Assembly: GCF_014648255.1 (NCBI RefSeq)
Contig: NZ_BMQT01000007.1
Span: 232,862-296,861, forward strand
DNA from: Nocardioides albus
GTDB lineage: Bacteria > Actinomycetota > Actinomycetes > Propionibacteriales > Nocardioidaceae
DNA: 64,000 bases
Direction: 5' to 3'
A program made the translations under genes and the position numbers. Below are positions 44,448 through 53,233 of the stretch, one piece after another. Every line of letters starts with the position of its first letter. The first letter of the stretch is position 1. The notes under the pieces are model-generated. The model saw nothing but the letters and a program-made list of their open reading frames with translations. It was not told the DNA's origin and did not search any database.

Positions 44448-44756
44448 CCGAGACGTCACGCACGTCGCCCGAGACGTCACCCCCGTCGCCCGAGACGTCA
44501 CCCCCGTCGCCCGAGACGTCACCCCCGTCGATCGAGGCGTCAGGTACGTCGGGCGAGGCGTCAGGTACGTCGGGCGAAGCGTCACTCGCGTCGGCCGAGA
44601 GGTCACTCCCGTCGGGCGAACCGTCAGTTGATGACGTTTCGGCCGACGGGAGCGACGCCTCGGCCGACGGGCTTGACGTTTCGGCCGACGGGGGTGACGC
44701 TTCGGCAGAATGTGAGTGACGTTTCGGTGCGCGGGAGTGACGCTTCGGCGGGATCC
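44448..44756. repeat. Large head-to-head array of 21-bp tandem repeats
   Basis: This fills the 326-bp gap between xylB and the phosphatidyltransferase gene. Eight consecutive forward units occupy 44448-44615 (the first four nearly identical, CCGAGACGTCAC followed by CCCCGTCGC), with a degenerate ninth. After a short centre (about 44626-44632) come six reverse units (44633-44756; core GACGTTTCGGCCGACGGG). The unit is 21 bp, thus in frame with codons: the array is open in one frame as a heptapeptide repeat, but has no start or RBS. Forward and reverse halves could fold into a long imperfect hairpin. There are no spacers, so it is not CRISPR. Confidence 0.9.
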
Positions 44757-44773
44757 GATAGCGTGGCCGCGCC

Positions 44774-45394
44774 ATGTTGGATCACATCAAAGGCTTCGTT
44801 CAGGGAGTCGTCCTCGCGCCCATCGTCCGGCTGTTCGTGGCGCTGAAGATCAGCCCCGACCTCGTGACTCTCGTCGGCACCATCGGAGTCGCGGTCGGGG
44901 CGCTGGCCTTCTACCCTCGCGGCGAGCTGCTCGCCGGCACGATCTTCATCACCTGCTTCGTATTCAGCGACCTGATCGACGGGGCGATGGCACGCGCGGT
45001 GGGACGTACCTCGAAGTTCGGTGCCTTCTGGGACTCCACCCTTGACCGGTTCGGCGACGGTGCCGTCTTCGGTGGCCTGGCGCTCTACTTCGCCGGTCCG
45101 GGCGACTCCGACCTCTATCTCGCCCTGACCCTGTGGTGCCTCGTGACGGGAGCAGTCACCTCCTACGCCCGCGCCCGCGCCGAGTCTCTGGGCTTCACCG
45201 CCAACGTCGGCATCGCCGAGCGGGCCGACCGGCTCGTCCTGGTCCTCGTGCTGACCGGCTTCGCCGGCATCTTCTCCCTCGACCTGCTCATCTACATCGC
45301 GCTCTGGATCCTCGCGGTCGCCTCGACGATCACCGTCGTCCAGCGTGTCTGGACGGTCCGTAAGCAGGCAATCGCCGAGGAGGCAGCCGCATGA
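44774..45394 (+). CDS. CDP-alcohol phosphatidyltransferase (phosphatidylinositol phosphate synthase-like)
   Basis: 206 aa membrane enzyme with about six helices. The CDP-alcohol signature DG..AR........G...D...D is present in DLIDGAMARAVGRTSKFGAF followed by WDSTLDRFGDG. Rv2612c (PgsA1) is its probable mycobacterial counterpart, making phosphatidylinositol phosphate from CDP-diacylglycerol and inositol 1-phosphate. Substrate choice is inferred from synteny and from the following IMPase-family gene (4-bp overlap). Confidence 0.85.
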   Translation: MLDHIKGFVQGVVLAPIVRLFVALKISPDLVTLVGTIGVAVGALAFYPRGELLAGTIFITCFVFSDLIDGAMARAVGRTSKFGAFWDSTLDRFGDGAVFGGLALYFAGPGDSDLYLALTLWCLVTGAVTSYARARAESLGFTANVGIAERADRLVLVLVLTGFAGIFSLDLLIYIALWILAVASTITVVQRVWTVRKQAIAEEAAA

Positions 45395-46188
45395 GCGCGC
45401 CGGTCGAAGCAGACGTACGCCTGGCGGCCGAGCTCGTCCGCGGCGCCGGCTCGCTGGCGGCGAAGATGCGCAGTGCCGGCATCGGCGACTCGATCGAGAC
45501 CAAGACCTCGGTCTCCGACGTGGTCACCGCGGCCGACAAGGCCGCCGAGAAGGCGATCGTCGACCGCCTCGCCACCGAGCACCCCGGCGACGGCATCCTG
45601 GGGGAGGAGGGCTCCGCTCGCGAGTCGGCTACCGGCCGGGTGTGGACCATCGACCCGGTGGATGGCACCTACAACTTCGTACGCGGCCTCGACTGGTGGT
45701 GCTCGGCTCTGGCGCTGACTGACGAGGACGGCATCGTCCTGGGCGCGATCTACTCACCGGCGGAGGACGCGGTCTACGTCGGCGGACCCGAGCTGCCCAC
45801 CACTCGCAACGGAGTCCGGCTCGACGCGATGCCGGACACGCCGCTCGCCCTCGCCTGCCTGACCACCTACCTCCACCCGGCCAAGCTGAGGCACCCCTCC
45901 GGCGAGGCGTACGTCCGTGTCGCAGCCAAGGCCGCCTCGATCCGGATCCTCGGCTCCGGTTCGATGGACCTCACCGCCATCGCCCAGGGCCGGCTCCACC
46001 TCTTCTGTCAGCATTCAGTCCCCGACTGGGACCGCCTCCCCGGCGCCGCCCTCGTCCTCGGGGCCGGCGGCACCACGACCCAGGTCGAGGCAGGCGGAGT
46101 CCTCTGGTCCCTCGCCGGCGCGCCGAGCGCGGTAGCCGAGGCCGCTGAAGCCCTCACGGCCGACCCGGCGCAACTGCCCCAGGAATAG
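45391..46188 (+). CDS. Inositol monophosphatase-family phosphatase
   Basis: 265 aa Mg2+-dependent, Li+-sensitive-type phosphatase. Motifs: GEEGSARES, the metal-binding WTIDPVDGTYNFVRG, GSGSMDLTAIAQG and PDWDRLPGA. Members hydrolyse inositol monophosphate, histidinol phosphate or PAP; specificity is open. Overlap with the phosphatidyltransferase gene suggests a role in inositol-lipid supply. Its last residues (TADPAQLPQE) are encoded by a family-2 repeat unit of the type repeated again 20 bp after the stop. Confidence 0.9.
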   Translation: MSAPVEADVRLAAELVRGAGSLAAKMRSAGIGDSIETKTSVSDVVTAADKAAEKAIVDRLATEHPGDGILGEEGSARESATGRVWTIDPVDGTYNFVRGLDWWCSALALTDEDGIVLGAIYSPAEDAVYVGGPELPTTRNGVRLDAMPDTPLALACLTTYLHPAKLRHPSGEAYVRVAAKAASIRILGSGSMDLTAIAQGRLHLFCQHSVPDWDRLPGAALVLGAGGTTTQVEAGGVLWSLAGAPSAVAEAAEALTADPAQLPQE

Positions 46189-46241
46189 CCGCCGACCCGG
46201 CGCATCTGCCCCACGGCCTGGGACAGATGCGCCGACTCGGC
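46159..46241 (+). terminator. Family-2 repeat hairpin after the IMPase gene
   Basis: Arms of 22 nt at 46191-46212 and 46220-46241 pair at 19 positions around a 7-nt loop (outer GCCGA..CGGCGCATCTG). Upstream, 46159-46182 is a further direct copy of GCCGACCCGGCGCA.CTGCCCCA inside the coding end of the IMPase gene. The hairpin probably terminates the phosphatidyltransferase-IMPase transcript. The same arms and a CGCATCTG segment recur at 58027-58071. Confidence 0.7.
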
Positions 46242-46290
46242 ATCAGTCCACTTGGGGAACAGTGGCCTGACCAGGGGTTTCCGAGGATGG

Positions 46291-46313
46291 CGTAGGTCGG
46301 ATCCCGACCTACG
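46291..46313 (+). promoter_or_regulatory. Perfect 10-bp inverted repeat just upstream of pdxS
   Basis: CGTAGGTCGG (46291-46300) and CCGACCTACG (46304-46313) with a 3-nt centre, ending 8 bp before the pdxS ATG. No ribosome-binding site is visible between it and the ATG, so the pdxS transcript may be leaderless or the structure may affect initiation. An operator for a vitamin-B6 regulator is possible but unproven. Confidence 0.45.
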
Positions 46314-46321
46314 ATCACGTC

Positions 46322-47218
46322 ATGGCAACAAGCATGAACGAGACGGGAACCTCGCGGGTCAAGCGCGGGATGGCGGAGATGCTCAAGGGCGGCGTGATCA
46401 TGGACGTGGTCACCGCCGAGCAGGCGAAGATCGCCGAGGACGCCGGGGCGGTGGCGGTGATGGCGCTCGAGCGCGTCCCCGCCGACATCCGCGCCCAGGG
46501 TGGCGTGAGCCGGATGTCCGACCCCGACATGATCGACGGCATCATCGAGGCCGTCTCCATCCCGGTCATGGCCAAGGCCCGGATCGGTCACTTCGCCGAG
46601 GCCCAGGTGCTGCAGTCCCTGGGTGTCGACTACATCGACGAGTCCGAGGTGCTCACCCCGGCCGACTACGAGAACCACATCGACAAGTGGGCTTACACAG
46701 TGCCGTTCGTGTGCGGCGCGACCAACCTCGGTGAGGCACTGCGCCGTATCACCGAGGGCGCGGCGATGATCCGCTCCAAGGGCGAGGCCGGCACCGGCGA
46801 CGTCTCCAACGCGGTCACCCACATGCGTACGATCCGCCGCGAGATCCGCCGCCTCGGCGCGCTCGCCGAGGACGAGCTCTACGTGGCGGCCAAGGAGCTC
46901 CAGGCTCCCTACGAGCTGGTCAAGGAGGTCGCCGAGAACGGCAAGCTCCCGGTCGTCCTCTTCACCGCCGGCGGCATCGCGACCCCCGCCGACGCCGCGA
47001 TGATGATGCAGCTCGGCGCCGAGGGCGTCTTCGTCGGCTCCGGCATCTTCAAGTCCGGCAACCCGGCCCAGCGTGCCGAGGCGATCGTCAAGGCGACCAC
47101 CTTCCACGACGACCCCGACGTCGTCGCCAAGGTCTCCCGCGGCCTCGGCGAGGCGATGGTCGGCATCAACGTCGACGAGCCCGCCAGGTCGATCCAGTTC
47201 GCGGAGCGCGGCTGGTGA
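46322..47218 (+). CDS. pdxS: Pyridoxal 5'-phosphate synthase subunit PdxS
   Basis: 298 aa TIM-barrel lyase making PLP from ribose 5-phosphate, glyceraldehyde 3-phosphate and ammonia. Motifs: [51 protein letters not shown], and [16 protein letters not shown] with the catalytic lysine region. It works in a complex with the PdxT glutaminase encoded next (4-bp overlap). Confidence 0.97.
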   Translation: MATSMNETGTSRVKRGMAEMLKGGVIMDVVTAEQAKIAEDAGAVAVMALERVPADIRAQGGVSRMSDPDMIDGIIEAVSIPVMAKARIGHFAEAQVLQSLGVDYIDESEVLTPADYENHIDKWAYTVPFVCGATNLGEALRRITEGAAMIRSKGEAGTGDVSNAVTHMRTIRREIRRLGALAEDELYVAAKELQAPYELVKEVAENGKLPVVLFTAGGIATPADAAMMMQLGAEGVFVGSGIFKSGNPAQRAEAIVKATTFHDDPDVVAKVSRGLGEAMVGINVDEPARSIQFAERGW

Positions 47219-47787
47219 CCACCGTCGGCGTACTCGCCCTCCAAGGCGACGTCCGCGAGCACCTCGCCGCTCTCGACCGCCTGGGGGTGAAGGGGATGTC
47301 CGTACGCCGCCGGGAGGAGCTCGACGCGTGCGACGCGCTCGTCATCCCCGGCGGTGAGTCGACGACGATGTGGCGCCTGGCGCGTACGTTCGAGCTGCTC
47401 GACCCGCTCCGCGAGCGGGTCCGCGGCGGGATGCCGGCGCTCGGCACCTGCGCCGGCATGGTGCTCCTGGCCGACCGGCTGCTCGATGCGGCCCAGGGCC
47501 AGGAGACCATCGGCGGGCTCGACATCACGGTCCGGCGCAACGCCTTCGGGCGCCAGACGGAGTCGTTCGAGACCGACCTGGAGGTCACCGGGCTGGCCGA
47601 GACGGTCCACGGCGTCTTCATCCGGGCGCCCTGGGTCGAGGAGATCGGCCCAGGTGTCGAGGTGCTGGCGAGCGTGGGGGAGCACCCCGTCGCCGTACGC
47701 CAGAACCAGCTCATGGCGACCTCGTTCCATCCCGAGGTCAACGCCGACGACCGGCTGCATCGGCTCTTCGTCGACACCTGCTGCTGA
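47215..47787 (+). CDS. pdxT: Pyridoxal 5'-phosphate synthase glutaminase subunit PdxT
   Basis: 190 aa class I glutamine amidotransferase that delivers ammonia to Pdx[25 protein letters not shown], the nucleophile Cys in [11 protein letters not shown] and the His/Glu dyad in [10 protein letters not shown] are all present. GTG start overlaps the pdxS stop. Confidence 0.96.
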   Translation: MTTVGVLALQGDVREHLAALDRLGVKGMSVRRREELDACDALVIPGGESTTMWRLARTFELLDPLRERVRGGMPALGTCAGMVLLADRLLDAAQGQETIGGLDITVRRNAFGRQTESFETDLEVTGLAETVHGVFIRAPWVEEIGPGVEVLASVGEHPVAVRQNQLMATSFHPEVNADDRLHRLFVDTCC

Positions 47788-47894
47788 CGGTGACGCACCG
47801 CACGTAGTTAGAATGGGCACCTGCTGCCCTGTGACGACTCCGGAGGCGGCACGACAAGCATCAGCGACGACGCGGGGCAAAGGACGGTTTCCAG

Positions 47895-48662
47895 ATGAGC
47901 GGCCACTCCAAGTGGGCAACGACGAAGCACAAGAAGGCGGCGATCGACGCCAAGCGCGGCAAGCTCTTCGCCAAGCTCATCAAGACGATCGAGATCGCGG
48001 CCAAGACCGGCGGTCCTGACCCGTCCGGCAACCCGACCCTCTACGACGCGATCCAGAAGGCCAAGAAGCAGTCGGTCCCCAACGACAACATCGACCGCGC
48101 GGTCAAGCGCGGTGGTGGGCTCGACGGTGGCGGCGTCAGCTACGACACGATCATGTACGAGGTCTACGGCCCCCAGGGCGTCGCGCTCCTCATCGAGTGT
48201 CTGACCGACAACCGCAACCGGGCGGCCATGGAAGTGCGCACCGCGGTCACCCGCAACGGTGGGACCATGGCCGACCCAGGCTCGGTGAGCCGGCTCTTCG
48301 ACCGCAAGGGCATCGTCGTCGTGGCCAAGGCGCAGGAGGGCAAGACGGTCTCCGAGGACGACCTCCTCGAGGCCACCCTCGACGCGGGTGCTGAGGACGT
48401 CAACGACCTCGGTGAGTCCTTCGAGATCGTCTCCGACCCCTCCGACGTGGTCGCGGTCCGCACCGCGCTGCAGGAGGCCGGGATCGACTACGACTCCGCC
48501 GAGGTCCAGTTCGTGGCCTCCATGGACATCCCGGTCGCCGACGCCTCGGCCGCGGAGAAGGTCTTCAAGCTGATCGACGCCGTCGACGACCTCGACGACG
48601 TACAGAACGTCTTCTCCAACGCCGACGTCCCCGACGAGGTCATGGAGACCGTCGACGCCTGA
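47895..48662 (+). CDS. YebC/PmpR-family protein
   Basis: 255 aa. The N-terminal [22 protein letters not shown] and middle motifs ERGGGLDGG-like ([15 protein letters not shown]) mark the family, with three domains of normal length. Members act as DNA-binding regulators and, more recently, have been linked to translation. Its position just before ruvCAB is conserved in many bacteria. A TAGAAT -10-like element lies about 80 bp upstream. Confidence 0.93.
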   Translation: MSGHSKWATTKHKKAAIDAKRGKLFAKLIKTIEIAAKTGGPDPSGNPTLYDAIQKAKKQSVPNDNIDRAVKRGGGLDGGGVSYDTIMYEVYGPQGVALLIECLTDNRNRAAMEVRTAVTRNGGTMADPGSVSRLFDRKGIVVVAKAQEGKTVSEDDLLEATLDAGAEDVNDLGESFEIVSDPSDVVAVRTALQEAGIDYDSAEVQFVASMDIPVADASAAEKVFKLIDAVDDLDDVQNVFSNADVPDEVMETVDA

Positions 48663-48671
48663 CCTCCTCGC

Positions 48672-48718
48672 TGGTCGAGCCGGATTCGTGAGGAACGAGC
48701 GAATCCGTGTCGAGACCA
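48672..48718. repeat. GGTCGAGC-family hairpin repeat
   Basis: TGGTCGAGCCGGATTCG (48672-48688) pairs with the complementary right arm ending at 48718 (GAATCC then GTCGAGACCA). It lies 10 bp after the YebC gene and may terminate it. It belongs to the same dispersed family as 14555-14597. Confidence 0.6.
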
Positions 48719-48746
48719 ACACGGTTCTGTCGAGCGGACAGAGGAC

Positions 48747-48830
48747 TGTGTTGGTCATCTCGACAAGCTCGATACAACGCTCGACACGCCTCCGCCCAGG
48801 GGCTCCGGCGGCTCGACCAGCGATGCCGGT
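48747..48830. repeat. Second GGTCGAGC-family element upstream of ruvC
   Basis: Starts ACTGTGTTGGTCATCTCGAC and ends GGCTCGACCAGCG, the same boundaries as the element at 14555-14597 but with a longer interior. Together with 48672-48718 it makes the 200-bp YebC-ruvC gap almost entirely repeat-derived. Confidence 0.6.
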
Positions 48831-48862
48831 ACGCTACGAACAGACGTTCGATGGAGGTTCTG

Positions 48863-49387
48863 ATGCGGGTGCTTGGGATCGACCCCGGTCTGACCCGGTG
48901 CGGGATGGGCGTGGTCGACGGGTCGCTCGGCCGGCCGCTGTCGATGGTGGACGTCGGCGTGATCCGTACGTCCTCAGATCTTCCCGTCTGGGAGCGGCTG
49001 GTGAGCATCGAGACAGGGATCGACGCCTGGATCGAGGAGCACCGGCCCGACGCGGTCGCGATCGAGCGGATCTTCGCGCGCTCGAACGTCTCGACCATCA
49101 TGGGCACCGCTCAGGCCAGTGGTCTGGCCATGGTCTGCGCCGCGCGACGCGGGATCCCGGTTGCCCTGCACACCCCGTCCGAGGTCAAGGCGGCCGTCTC
49201 CGGCAACGGCCGCGCCGACAAGGCCCAGGTCACCGCCATGGTGACCCGGATCCTGCGCCTCCCGACCCCGCCGAAGCCGGCCGACGCCGCCGACGCGCTC
49301 GCGCTGGCCATCACCCACCAGTGGCGCGGAGGCGCCCAGAACCGCATCGAAGCCGCGGTCGCCGCGGCCGGAAGGGTCCGTAGATGA
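48863..49387 (+). CDS. ruvC: Holliday junction resolvase RuvC
   Basis: 174 aa nuclease cutting Holliday junctions during recombinational repair. Catalytic acidic residues lie in [14 protein letters not shown] (Asp7), [10 protein letters not shown] (Glu) and [14 protein letters not shown]-like C-terminal [15 protein letters not shown] 48863 is chosen: a GGAGG site 5 nt upstream; the frame is open further back into repeat sequence. The stop overlaps ruvA by 4 bp. Confidence 0.95.
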   Translation: MRVLGIDPGLTRCGMGVVDGSLGRPLSMVDVGVIRTSSDLPVWERLVSIETGIDAWIEEHRPDAVAIERIFARSNVSTIMGTAQASGLAMVCAARRGIPVALHTPSEVKAAVSGNGRADKAQVTAMVTRILRLPTPPKPADAADALALAITHQWRGGAQNRIEAAVAAAGRVRR

Positions 49388-49983
49388 TCGCGTCCGTACG
49401 CGGCAAGGTCGCCGCCGTGAGTCTCTCCACCGCCGTCGTCGAGGTCGGCGGCATCGGCATCGAGCTGCTCTGCACCCCCAACACGCTGGCCACGCTCCGC
49501 GCCGGCGAGGAGGCCGATCTCGCGGCCAGCCTGGTCGTGCGGGAGGACTCGCTGACCCTGTTCGGGTTCACCGACACCGACGAGCGCACCCTGTTCGAGC
49601 TGCTCCAGACCGCCTCCGGCGTCGGCCCGAAGCTCGCCCAGGCGATGCTCGCGGTCCTCTCTCCCGACGGCATCCGTCTGGCCATCGCGGGCGAGGACGC
49701 CAAGACCCTCACCAAGGTCCCCGGCATCGGCCAGAAGGGCGCCCAGCGGATCATCCTGGAGCTCAAGGACAGGATCGGCGCACCGACCGGCACCGCCTCC
49801 GCCCCGGCGCCCGCCACCGCAGCGGCCCCGTGGCGCGACCAGGTCGCCGAGGCCCTCGTCGGCCTGGGCTACAACGCCCGCGACGCCGACAAGGCGGTCA
49901 CCGCGATCGAGCCCGAGGCCGGCGACCAGGCCAACATCTCGGTGCTGCTCCGGGCGGCCCTGCGCACTCTTTCGAAGGCATAA
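49384..49983 (+). CDS. ruvA: Holliday junction branch migration protein RuvA
   Basis: 199 aa. N-terminal OB domain ([20 protein letters not shown]), central helix-hairpin-helix pair ([17 protein letters not shown] and [15 protein letters not shown]) and C-terminal RuvB-contact domain ([17 protein letters not shown]). Tetramers hold the junction for the RuvB motor. Confidence 0.96.
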   Translation: MIASVRGKVAAVSLSTAVVEVGGIGIELLCTPNTLATLRAGEEADLAASLVVREDSLTLFGFTDTDERTLFELLQTASGVGPKLAQAMLAVLSPDGIRLAIAGEDAKTLTKVPGIGQKGAQRIILELKDRIGAPTGTASAPAPATAAAPWRDQVAEALVGLGYNARDADKAVTAIEPEAGDQANISVLLRAALRTLSKA

Positions 49984-49989
49984 GGACCC

Positions 49990-51072
49990 ATGCACGAGGA
50001 CGACCTGGACCGGGCCGAGGAGGACTACTTCTCGTCCCTCACGATCGCCGAGGCCGACGGCGACGACCGAGCCGTCGAGGCGGCGCTGCGCCCCAAGAGC
50101 CTCGACGAGCTGATCGGCCAGCAACGCGTCCGGGAACAGCTCAGCCTCGTCCTGGAGGCGGCGCGGCAGCGTGAGCGAGCCCCGGACCACGTACTCCTGT
50201 CCGGGCCGCCCGGTCTCGGCAAGACCACCCTCGCGATGATCATCGCCGCCGAGATGTCGGCGCCGCTGCGGATCACGAGCGGTCCCGCGATCACCCACGC
50301 CGGAGACCTGGCCGCGATCCTGAGCGGCCTCAACGAGGGCGAGGTGCTCTTCGTCGACGAGATCCACCGGATGAGCCGCCCTGCCGAGGAGATGCTCTAC
50401 CTGGCGATGGAGGACTTCCGGGTCGACGTGGTCATCGGCAAGGGACCGGGCGCGACCGCGATCCCGATCGACCTGCCGTCGTTCACGCTGGTCGGCGCGA
50501 CCACGCGAGCCGGTCTGCTCCCGGGACCCCTCAGAGACAGGTTCGGCTTCACCGGCCATCTCGAGCTGTACGACCCGGCCGACCTCGAGCTGATCGTGCG
50601 CCGCTCGGCCGGGCTGCTCGACGTCCCCCTCAAGGACGACGGCGCCGCCGAGATCGCCGGCCGCTCCCGCGGCACGCCCCGGATCGCCAACCGGCTGCTG
50701 CGCCGCGTACGCGACTATGCCCAGGTCAAGGCCGACGGCACGGTCACCCAGCAGGTCGCCCAGAAGGCGCTGGACCTCTACGAGGTCGACCCGCTCGGCC
50801 TGGACCGCCTCGACCTGGCCGTCCTCGACGCGCTGTGCCGCCGCTTCGGCGGGGGACCGGTGGGCATCTCCACCCTCGCCGTCGCGGTCGCGGAGGAGCG
50901 TGAGACGGTCGAGGAAGTGGCCGAACCGTTCCTGGTTCGCTCCGGCTTCCTTGCTCGTACGCCGCGGGGCCGTGTAGCCACCCCTGCCGCCTGGGCCCAC
51001 CTGGGGCTGCCGGTGCCCGCCAACACCGAGGCCGCTGCCTGGTCGGTGGACACACTCTGGGATGAGCCCTGA
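49990..51072 (+). CDS. ruvB: Holliday junction branch migration helicase RuvB
   Basis: 360 aa AAA+ motor. Walker [10 protein letters not shown], Walker [10 protein letters not shown], sensor and arginine-finger regions ([18 protein letters not shown]), C-terminal winged helix ([19 protein letters not shown]). It begins 6 bp after ruvA. The gene ends 87 bp before yajC, so the ruv and sec genes may form separate units. Confidence 0.97.
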   Translation: MHEDDLDRAEEDYFSSLTIAEADGDDRAVEAALRPKSLDELIGQQRVREQLSLVLEAARQRERAPDHVLLSGPPGLGKTTLAMIIAAEMSAPLRITSGPAITHAGDLAAILSGLNEGEVLFVDEIHRMSRPAEEMLYLAMEDFRVDVVIGKGPGATAIPIDLPSFTLVGATTRAGLLPGPLRDRFGFTGHLELYDPADLELIVRRSAGLLDVPLKDDGAAEIAGRSRGTPRIANRLLRRVRDYAQVKADGTVTQQVAQKALDLYEVDPLGLDRLDLAVLDALCRRFGGGPVGISTLAVAVAEERETVEEVAEPFLVRSGFLARTPRGRVATPAAWAHLGLPVPANTEAAAWSVDTLWDEP

Positions 51073-51159
51073 GTCACAGTCTCAACCAGGTCCCTGGTTA
51101 GACTTGCACGTCGCCGTGCGACTGCCGGTGACCCCTGAGACTGTCGGAGCCGAACCCCC

Positions 51160-51516
51160 GTGGAATTCCTGCCTTTTATCGTCATCATCGTCCTGTTCTA
51201 CTTCCTGCTGATCAGGCCGCAGCAGAAGCGCGCCAAGCAGGCTCGTGAGCTGCAGCTCAACCTCCAGCCGGGTGACAGGGTGATGCTGACCGCCGGTCTG
51301 TTCGGCACCGTGGCCGAGGTCGAGGAGTCCACGGCGAACATCAAGGTCGAGATCGCTGACGGCGTCGTCATCCAGGTGGTGCGCCAGGCGGTGGCCCAGA
51401 AGGTCGTCGAGGCGCCTGCCGAGGAGGCCGGCGAGGAGACCGAGGTCGAGGCTGCGGCCGACGACACCTCGGCCGACGCCGACAACGTCATCGTGGACCT
51501 CGACAAGAAGGACTGA
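51160..51516 (+). CDS. yajC: Preprotein translocase subunit YajC
   Basis: 118 aa. One N-terminal helix (FIVIIVLFYFLLIRPQQKR) followed by the conserved NLQPGDRVMLTAGLFGTV segment and an acidic C-terminal tail (EEAGEETEVEAAADD). GTG start. YajC associates with SecDF in the Sec holotranslocon. Confidence 0.94.
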   Translation: MEFLPFIVIIVLFYFLLIRPQQKRAKQARELQLNLQPGDRVMLTAGLFGTVAEVEESTANIKVEIADGVVIQVVRQAVAQKVVEAPAEEAGEETEVEAAADDTSADADNVIVDLDKKD

Positions 51517-51523
51517 CCAACAC

Positions 51524-53233
51524 ATGGCACGCAAGACAGCGCGCCCCGGCCGGACACTCGCACTGCTTTTCCTGGCGATCGCGATCATGTTCGGCGGCAT
51601 CGCGTTCGCCGGCACCTGGAAGCCCGAGCTGGGCCTCGACCTGCGCGGCGGCACCGAGATCTCGATGACCGCGGAGAACTCCGAGGGCGGATCGGTCCCG
51701 AGGGAGAGCCTCGACGAGGCCAAGTCGATCATCGACCAGCGGGTCAACGGCAGCGGCGTCACCGGTGGTCGGGTGACCACCGAGGGCAACGACGTCATCA
51801 AGGTCTCCATCCCCGGCACCGGCAAGGTGCAGCAGGAGACCGCCGAGCGCGTTCGGCAGACCGCGAAGCTCCGCTTCCGGCTGGTCGCGTGCAGCCCGCA
51901 GAAGCCCTGCGGCGCCGCCGCGGGCTCCGACCCGGGCTCGATGATCCAGGACCCCTCGGCCGGCACCGCGCCCGGCACGTCGCCCCGTGCGCCGTTCGGC
52001 GGCGAGACCGTCGAGCCCGCCTCCGGCGAGAAGGCCTCGGGCAGCCCGAGCGCCTCGGCGAGCACCAAGCCCGAGTCGAAGGACGCCGAGAAGAAGGACG
52101 ACCCCAACTCGACGGTCCCCGTCGACGAGGCCGTCGACTTCATGCGCAACCCCCCGGCGGAGTGGGCTACCCGATACAACAGCTTCACCTGCCCGGCGCC
52201 CGGCGCCGACCCGGTCGAGGACCTGCCCGGCGAGCCCCTGCTGACCTGTGATGACGACGGCGTCCCCTACCTGCTGACCCCTGCGGTCATCGAGGGCACC
52301 GAGATCAAGGAAGCCTCCTACGGCATCCCGCAGCAGCAGGCCAACTACGTCGTGACCCTGGACTTCAAGTCCGACGGCAACAAGGCCTTCGCCGAGACCA
52401 CCGGCGCGATCGCCGGCACCGGCGAGCAGTTCGCGATCACCCTCGACGGCAAGGTCATCTCCGCCCCGACCGCCGACTCGCGGATCAGCGGTGGCGCCCA
52501 GATCAGCGGTGACTTCACCCAGGAGTCCGCGGCTGCGCTCGCCAACAACCTGAAGTACGGCTCGCTGCCGCTGGACTTCCCCGAGGACGGGATCCAGACC
52601 AAGGTCATCGGCCCGAGCCTGGCCGGCAACCAGCTCACCGCAGGACTCTGGGCCGGCCTGGTGGGTCTGATCCTCGTGGTGATCTTCTCGATCCTCTACT
52701 ACCGCGCGATGAGCATCGTGGTGATCGGGTCGCTGATCGTCGCGGGTGCGATGACGTACGGCATGATCCTGCTGCTCAGCGAGACCGCCGGCGTCACCCT
52801 GGACCTCCCGGGTGTGGCCGGTCTGATCGTCGGTATCGGCATCACCGCCGACTCCTTCATCATCCTCTACGAGAGGATGCGTGACGACATGCGCGAGGGC
52901 CGCTCGATGCGGGTGGCCGTCGACACCGCCTGGCCGCGGGCTCGTAACACGTGTCTGGCCTCCGACGGTGTCTCGTTCCTGGCCGCGTTCGTGCTCTACG
53001 TCTTCGCGACCAACGAGGTCAAGGGCTTCGCGTTCATGCTCGGGCTGACCACGATCATCGACGTGCTGGTGTTCTTCTGGTTCACCCACCCGATGACGAA
53101 GCTCATGGCGACCTGGGGCTTCTTCAACAAGGGCCACGTGCTCTCCGGCATGGACAAGCGCGCTATCGGCACCGTCGACGTCCCCACGGGCACCAGCCCC
53201 AAGGGCACCACTCTGGTCGGAGGCAAGGCCTGA
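51524..53233 (+). CDS. secD: Protein translocase subunit SecD
   Basis: 569 aa, six helices, large periplasmic domain after helix 1 with LGLDLRGGTEI. A low-complexity Pro/Ser/Lys-rich insertion (about residues 145-205) is typical of actinobacteria. It uses the proton motive force with SecF to pull secreted proteins outward. C-terminal motifs GVAGLIVGIGITADSFIILY are clear. Stop and secF start share TGATG. Confidence 0.96.
   Translation: MARKTARPGRTLALLFLAIAIMFGGIAFAGTWKPELGLDLRGGTEISMTAENSEGGSVPRESLDEAKSIIDQRVNGSGVTGGRVTTEGNDVIKVSIPGTGKVQQETAERVRQTAKLRFRLVACSPQKPCGAAAGSDPGSMIQDPSAGTAPGTSPRAPFGGETVEPASGEKASGSPSASASTKPESKDAEKKDDPNSTVPVDEAVDFMRNPPAEWATRYNSFTCPAPGADPVEDLPGEPLLTCDDDGVPYLLTPAVIEGTEIKEASYGIPQQQANYVVTLDFKSDGNKAFAETTGAIAGTGEQFAITLDGKVISAPTADSRISGGAQISGDFTQESAAALANNLKYGSLPLDFPEDGIQTKVIGPSLAGNQLTAGLWAGLVGLILVVIFSILYYRAMSIVVIGSLIVAGAMTYGMILLLSETAGVTLDLPGVAGLIVGIGITADSFIILYERMRDDMREGRSMRVAVDTAWPRARNTCLASDGVSFLAAFVLYVFATNEVKGFAFMLGLTTIIDVLVFFWFTHPMTKLMATWGFFNKGHVLSGMDKRAIGTVDVPTGTSPKGTTLVGGKA

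Noticed and set aside
44448-44756. CRISPR array
   Set aside because: Units are directly adjacent at 21 bp with no unique spacers, orientation flips in the middle, and no cas genes are nearby.
44465-44756. Protein with heptapeptide repeats encoded by the 21-bp array
   Set aside because: The frame is open only because the unit is 21 bp; it lacks a credible start with ribosome-binding site, and the array is explained as a non-coding repeat.
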